Part shown: positions 61,679 to 64,000 of the stretch, in pieces
Position numbering within the stretch: position 1 is the first letter of the stretch
Layout of the letters: the number at the start of each line of letters is the position of its first letter
Source: Granulosicoccus sp963833195
GTDB lineage: Bacteria > Pseudomonadota > Gammaproteobacteria > Granulosicoccales > Granulosicoccaceae
Direction of reading: 5' to 3'
Assembly (NCBI GenBank): GCA_963833195.1
Contig: CAWHXF010000027.1
Coordinates: 1,736,001 to 1,800,000, forward strand
DNA length: 64,000 nucleotides
The notes under the pieces: generated by a model
The model's database searches: none
What the model saw: the letters and a program-made list of their open reading frames with translations, nothing else
What the model was told of the DNA's origin: nothing
Translations under genes and position numbers: made by a program

Positions 61679-62317
61679 CTACGCGCCGGGACGATGACCG
61701 CGGCCGACGAGGTAGACCTCGCGGCTGCGCGCCCTGGACGCTTCCGGCTTCCTGATCTTCACGCTGCGAAACACCGCACGCACGTCGCGTGCGAACGCGT
61801 CGAACCCTGCTCCCTGAAACACCTTGACGACGAACGCTCCATCAGTCTTCAGCGCCTCGCCGCACATCTCGAGGGCCAGCTCCGCGAGCCCCATGGAACG
61901 GGCCTGATCGGACGCCGCCACTCCGCTGAGATTGGGGGCCATGTCCGACAACACAATATCGGCGGGCCGCCCCCCCAGCCGTTCCAGGATCGCGTCGGCG
62001 ACGGCGCGTTCCGTGAAGTCACCCCGCACGAATTCGACGTCCGCCAGCGCATCCATGTCCAGGATGTCGCTGGCGACGACGCGTCCGCCGCCGACCTCGC
62101 CCGCCCGCACCCTGGCGGCGGCGTACTGGGACCAGCCGCCCGGCGCCGCGCCGAGCTCCAGCACGGTGTGACCGACGTCCAGCAACGAGTCCTTCCTGTC
62201 GATCTCCTCGAGCTTCCACACCGCGCGCGAGCGATAGCCCTCGCCGACGGCGCGTTGCACGTGGGGATCATTGACGTGGCGGTCCAGCCAGCGACCGCTC
62301 GACTTGGAACGTGTCAT
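61679..62317 (-). CDS. rlmE: 23S rRNA (uridine-2'-O)-methyltransferase RlmE
   Basis: Methylates U2552 of 23S rRNA; 212 residues. Motifs: SGRWLDRHVNDPHVQRAVGE (start region), RSRAVWKLEEIDRKDSLL with the catalytic Lys, VLELGAAPGGWSQYAAARV (SAM-binding, near 55), DIVLSDMAPNLSGVAASDQ (catalytic Asp, near 115) and FVVKVFQGAGFDAF (catalytic Lys, near 155). It lies upstream of ftsH as usual; the 193 bases between them show no gene. It is divergent from yhbY. Confidence 0.96.
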   Translation of the reverse strand: MTRSKSSGRWLDRHVNDPHVQRAVGEGYRSRAVWKLEEIDRKDSLLDVGHTVLELGAAPGGWSQYAAARVRAGEVGGGRVVASDILDMDALADVEFVRGDFTERAVADAILERLGGRPADIVLSDMAPNLSGVAASDQARSMGLAELALEMCGEALKTDGAFVVKVFQGAGFDAFARDVRAVFRSVKIRKPEASRARSREVYLVGRGHRPGA

Positions 62318-62399
62318 CCTGCGTCATCCGTATGCCCACTACTACGCACCCGTTCGCACCGACGATCACGCGGGCGCACGAATCGGTGCCACCGCGATC

Positions 62400-62741
62400 A
62401 TGACCGATACGAGCCCGAACCGTCCCGCTCGCGCCACCCGCGCGCCCCTGCCGGCGTCGGCGACGAAATTCCTGAAGAAGCGCGCGCACGCGCTGCGCCC
62501 GGTCGTGATGCTCGGCCAGAACGGGCTCACCGAAGCGGTGGCCCGCGAGCTCGACGGCGCGCTGGATCGGCACGAGCTCGTGAAGGTACGCCTCGCCGCC
62601 GCCGACGCACCCGCGCGCACCGCCCAGCTCGAAGCCCTCGCGGACGGCGCCGGCGCCGAGGTCGTGCAGCGCATCGGGCACACGGCCACGTTGTACCGGC
62701 GCAACCGCAGGCACCCGGTCATCGCCCTGCCGCCGCGCTGA
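62400..62741 (+). CDS. yhbY: Ribosome assembly RNA-binding protein YhbY (CRM domain)
   Basis: A 113-residue CRM-domain protein that associates with pre-50S ribosomal particles. The core is LPASATKFLKKRAHALRPVV followed by MLGQNGLTEAVARELDGALD, with the GQNG motif of the RNA-binding loop, then HELVKVRLAAAD and IGHTATLYRRNRR at the end. The ATG at 62400 gives a 17-residue leader before the domain. It is divergent from rlmE, an arrangement conserved in gammaproteobacteria. Confidence 0.94.
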   Translation: MTDTSPNRPARATRAPLPASATKFLKKRAHALRPVVMLGQNGLTEAVARELDGALDRHELVKVRLAAADAPARTAQLEALADGAGAEVVQRIGHTATLYRRNRRHPVIALPPR

Positions 62742-62783
62742 ACGCCGCAAGCCCCCTCGAGACCCGCCCGAGCGCCGCGCGAC

Positions 62784-64000
62784 TCAACCGCTGCCCGCGG
62801 CCGGGGGTGGAGACGCGGACGGAGACGCGGACGGAGACGCGGACGGAGACGCGGACGGAGACGGGGACGGAGACGGGGACGGAGGCGGCGTGCCCGGCAG
62901 CCGCACCGCGGCCCTGAAGCCGCCCAGCCGGTTCGAGCGCCCGAGCTCCAGCGAGCCGCCGTAGGTCTCCACGATCTCGCGCACGATGGACAGCCCCAGG
63001 CCATGACCCGCGACCGATTCGTCGAGCCGCACGCCGCGTCCGCCGAGCCGCTCGATGCCGGCGGGCTCCACGCCGGGGCCGTCGTCCTCGATCTCGAGCA
63101 GCAGTCCGTCGGCGCTGCGCAGCGACACCATGACGAGCGAGCGCGCCCACTTGAACGCGTTGTCGACGAGATTCCCCACGAGCTCCAGCATGTCCTGGCG
63201 GTCGTGCGTCACCTCCACGCCGCGACCGAGGGCGACCCGCACCTCGACATCGCGGTCGGGATGGACCTGGCGCAGCAGCCCCGCCAGCGCCTGGATCTCG
63301 GTGACGGCGTCGAAGCGCGTGCCGCGGGACGTGCGCCCGGCCAGCCGGGCGCGGCGCAGCTCCCCGTCGATGAGCTGGGCGATGCGCTCGGCGTGCAACC
63401 GCACGGCATCGTCGGAGCGCGCGTCCGCGGGGTTGTCGGCCGCGCGCACCAGGAGGTTCAGCGGCCCCTTCAGGGCGTGCGCGAGATTGCCGACCGCGTT
63501 CCTCGACTGGGCCAGGCGCCGCTCGAAGCGCACCAGCAGGCGGTTGAACTCCGCCACCAGGGGCCGGACCTCCGCGGGCACGTTCTCGTCGAGCGCGTCG
63601 ATGCGGCCGTGCTCCAGGCGCTCGATGTCGGCGCGGATCTCGTCGAGCCCGCGCACGGTGCGCGACACCACGTAGCGCTGCACCCCCAGCAGCACCAGCG
63701 CCAGCAGCACCGAGAAGCCGGCGACGTAGGCACGCACCGTCCCGAGCAGCTCGTCTGCGGGCGCGAAGCTGCGAGCGACCGTGACGGTGTAGCGCTCACC
63801 GGCGTCCGCGAAACCCGCCGATTGGGCCAGCAGGCGTTCCCCGGCGGCGTCGGCGAGCTGCCAGCGCCGCCGTTGCCCGGGCGCGAGCTGCGGCGGCTCG
63901 GCGGTGCGCTCCCACGCCGAACGCGACTCGATCCCGGGCCCGGTCTCGCCGTGCACCACGAACCAGTGCCCGGAGGCCGGGCGATCGTACTCGGGCCACA
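62784..64000 (-). CDS. Sensor histidine kinase, PhoQ-like (N-terminus outside window)
   Basis: At least 405 residues, open to the window edge, so the N-terminus is missing. The visible part has a periplasmic end, a membrane helix (GTVRAYVAGFSVLLALVLLG), a HAMP-like linker, the phospho-acceptor box NAVGNLAHALKGPLNLLVRA, the N box ELVGNLVDNAFKWARS, the G1 box IEDDGPGVEP and G2 GHGLGLSIVREIVETYGG. The arrangement AHALKGPL is typical of PhoQ-type kinases. Its partner response regulator should lie just outside the window. The C-terminus ends in a Ser/Pro/Ala repeat coded by tandem 12-base units. Confidence 0.88.
   Translation of the reverse strand, partial: WPEYDRPASGHWFVVHGETGPGIESRSAWERTAEPPQLAPGQRRRWQLADAAGERLLAQSAGFADAGERYTVTVARSFAPADELLGTVRAYVAGFSVLLALVLLGVQRYVVSRTVRGLDEIRADIERLEHGRIDALDENVPAEVRPLVAEFNRLLVRFERRLAQSRNAVGNLAHALKGPLNLLVRAADNPADARSDDAVRLHAERIAQLIDGELRRARLAGRTSRGTRFDAVTEIQALAGLLRQVHPDRDVEVRVALGRGVEVTHDRQDMLELVGNLVDNAFKWARSLVMVSLRSADGLLLEIEDDGPGVEPAGIERLGGRGVRLDESVAGHGLGLSIVREIVETYGGSLELGRSNRLGGFRAAVRLPGTPPPSPSPSPSPSASPSASPSASPSASPPPAAGSG
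62809..62880. repeat. Tandem 12-bp repeat at the 3' end of the sensor kinase gene
   Basis: Six in-phase units of GGAGACGCGGAC (the last two GGAGACGGGGAC) encode SPSPSPSASPSASPSASPSA-like residues at the kinase C-terminus. The repeat keeps the reading frame, so copy-number change would only lengthen or shorten the tail. Confidence 0.9.

Overview
The window looks like chromosomal DNA of a GC-rich, aerobic gammaproteobacterium. The evidence is the syntenic block on the minus strand of its right half: the sensor kinase, rlmE, ftsH, folP, glmM, tpiA, secG, a tRNA-Leu and a complete 14-gene nuo (complex I) operon, with yhbY divergent from rlmE. This is the classic gammaproteobacterial ftsH-to-nuo neighbourhood. 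Two TRAP uptake systems and uronate catabolism suggest a marine or saline heterotroph; that is inference.

Layout. 0-6 kb: a plus-strand operon for uptake (TRAP DctP/Q/M) and conversion of an unknown organic acid or amide (DUF2848 protein, amidase, short-chain dehydrogenase). 6-8.1 kb: a nearly complete group II intron on the minus strand whose reverse transcriptase carries a one-base frameshift. 8.3-15.8 kb: minus-strand catabolic genes, namely an M24 peptidase/hydrolase, a fusion of an Asp/Glu-racemase-like domain to a PLP ammonia-lyase-like domain, GlcD, GlcE, a redoxin and a PQQ-type sugar dehydrogenase lipoprotein. 15.8-26.7 kb: a graveyard of mobile DNA and broken genes, with ABC-ATPase and AAA/DUF4143 relics, two separated pieces of IS91-family transposase, two group II intron remnants, an apparently intact three-gene transposon, a minisatellite, decayed hydrolase, cytochrome c and MATE genes, a MntA-HepT toxin-antitoxin pair and a 91-bp dispersed repeat.

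26.7-33.4 kb: a uronate module, with KduD, KduI, KdgF and a frameshifted SDR reading left, a second TRAP transporter reading right, and a GntR/FCD regulator. These would import unsaturated or keto uronates from pectin- or alginate-like polymers and pass them toward 2-keto-3-deoxygluconate. 33.5-35.5 kb: a SEC-C protein and a VapBC-like pair. 35.6-51.3 kb: nuoN to nuoA, in which nuoI carries an apparent one-base frameshift and nuoD/nuoE are bridged by a 16-codon ORF made of tandem repeats. 51.6-53.2 kb: tRNA-Leu(GAG), secG, tpiA. 53.2-57.06 kb: an accessory islet (intron relic, spondin-CHRD secreted protein, anti-sigma and ECF sigma factors, TetR regulator) sits between tpiA and glmM. 57.07-64 kb: glmM, folP, ftsH, rlmE, yhbY and a truncated PhoQ-like sensor kinase.

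Three single-base insertions in otherwise good genes (nuoI, the intron RT, an SDR) could be assembly errors; the nuoI one almost certainly matters for interpretation. The most unusual items are the racemase-lyase fusion cluster, the three-gene transposon with a small cysteine-rich third protein, the repeat-built coupling ORF in nuo, and the intron relic whose tail matches the intact intron 47 kb away.
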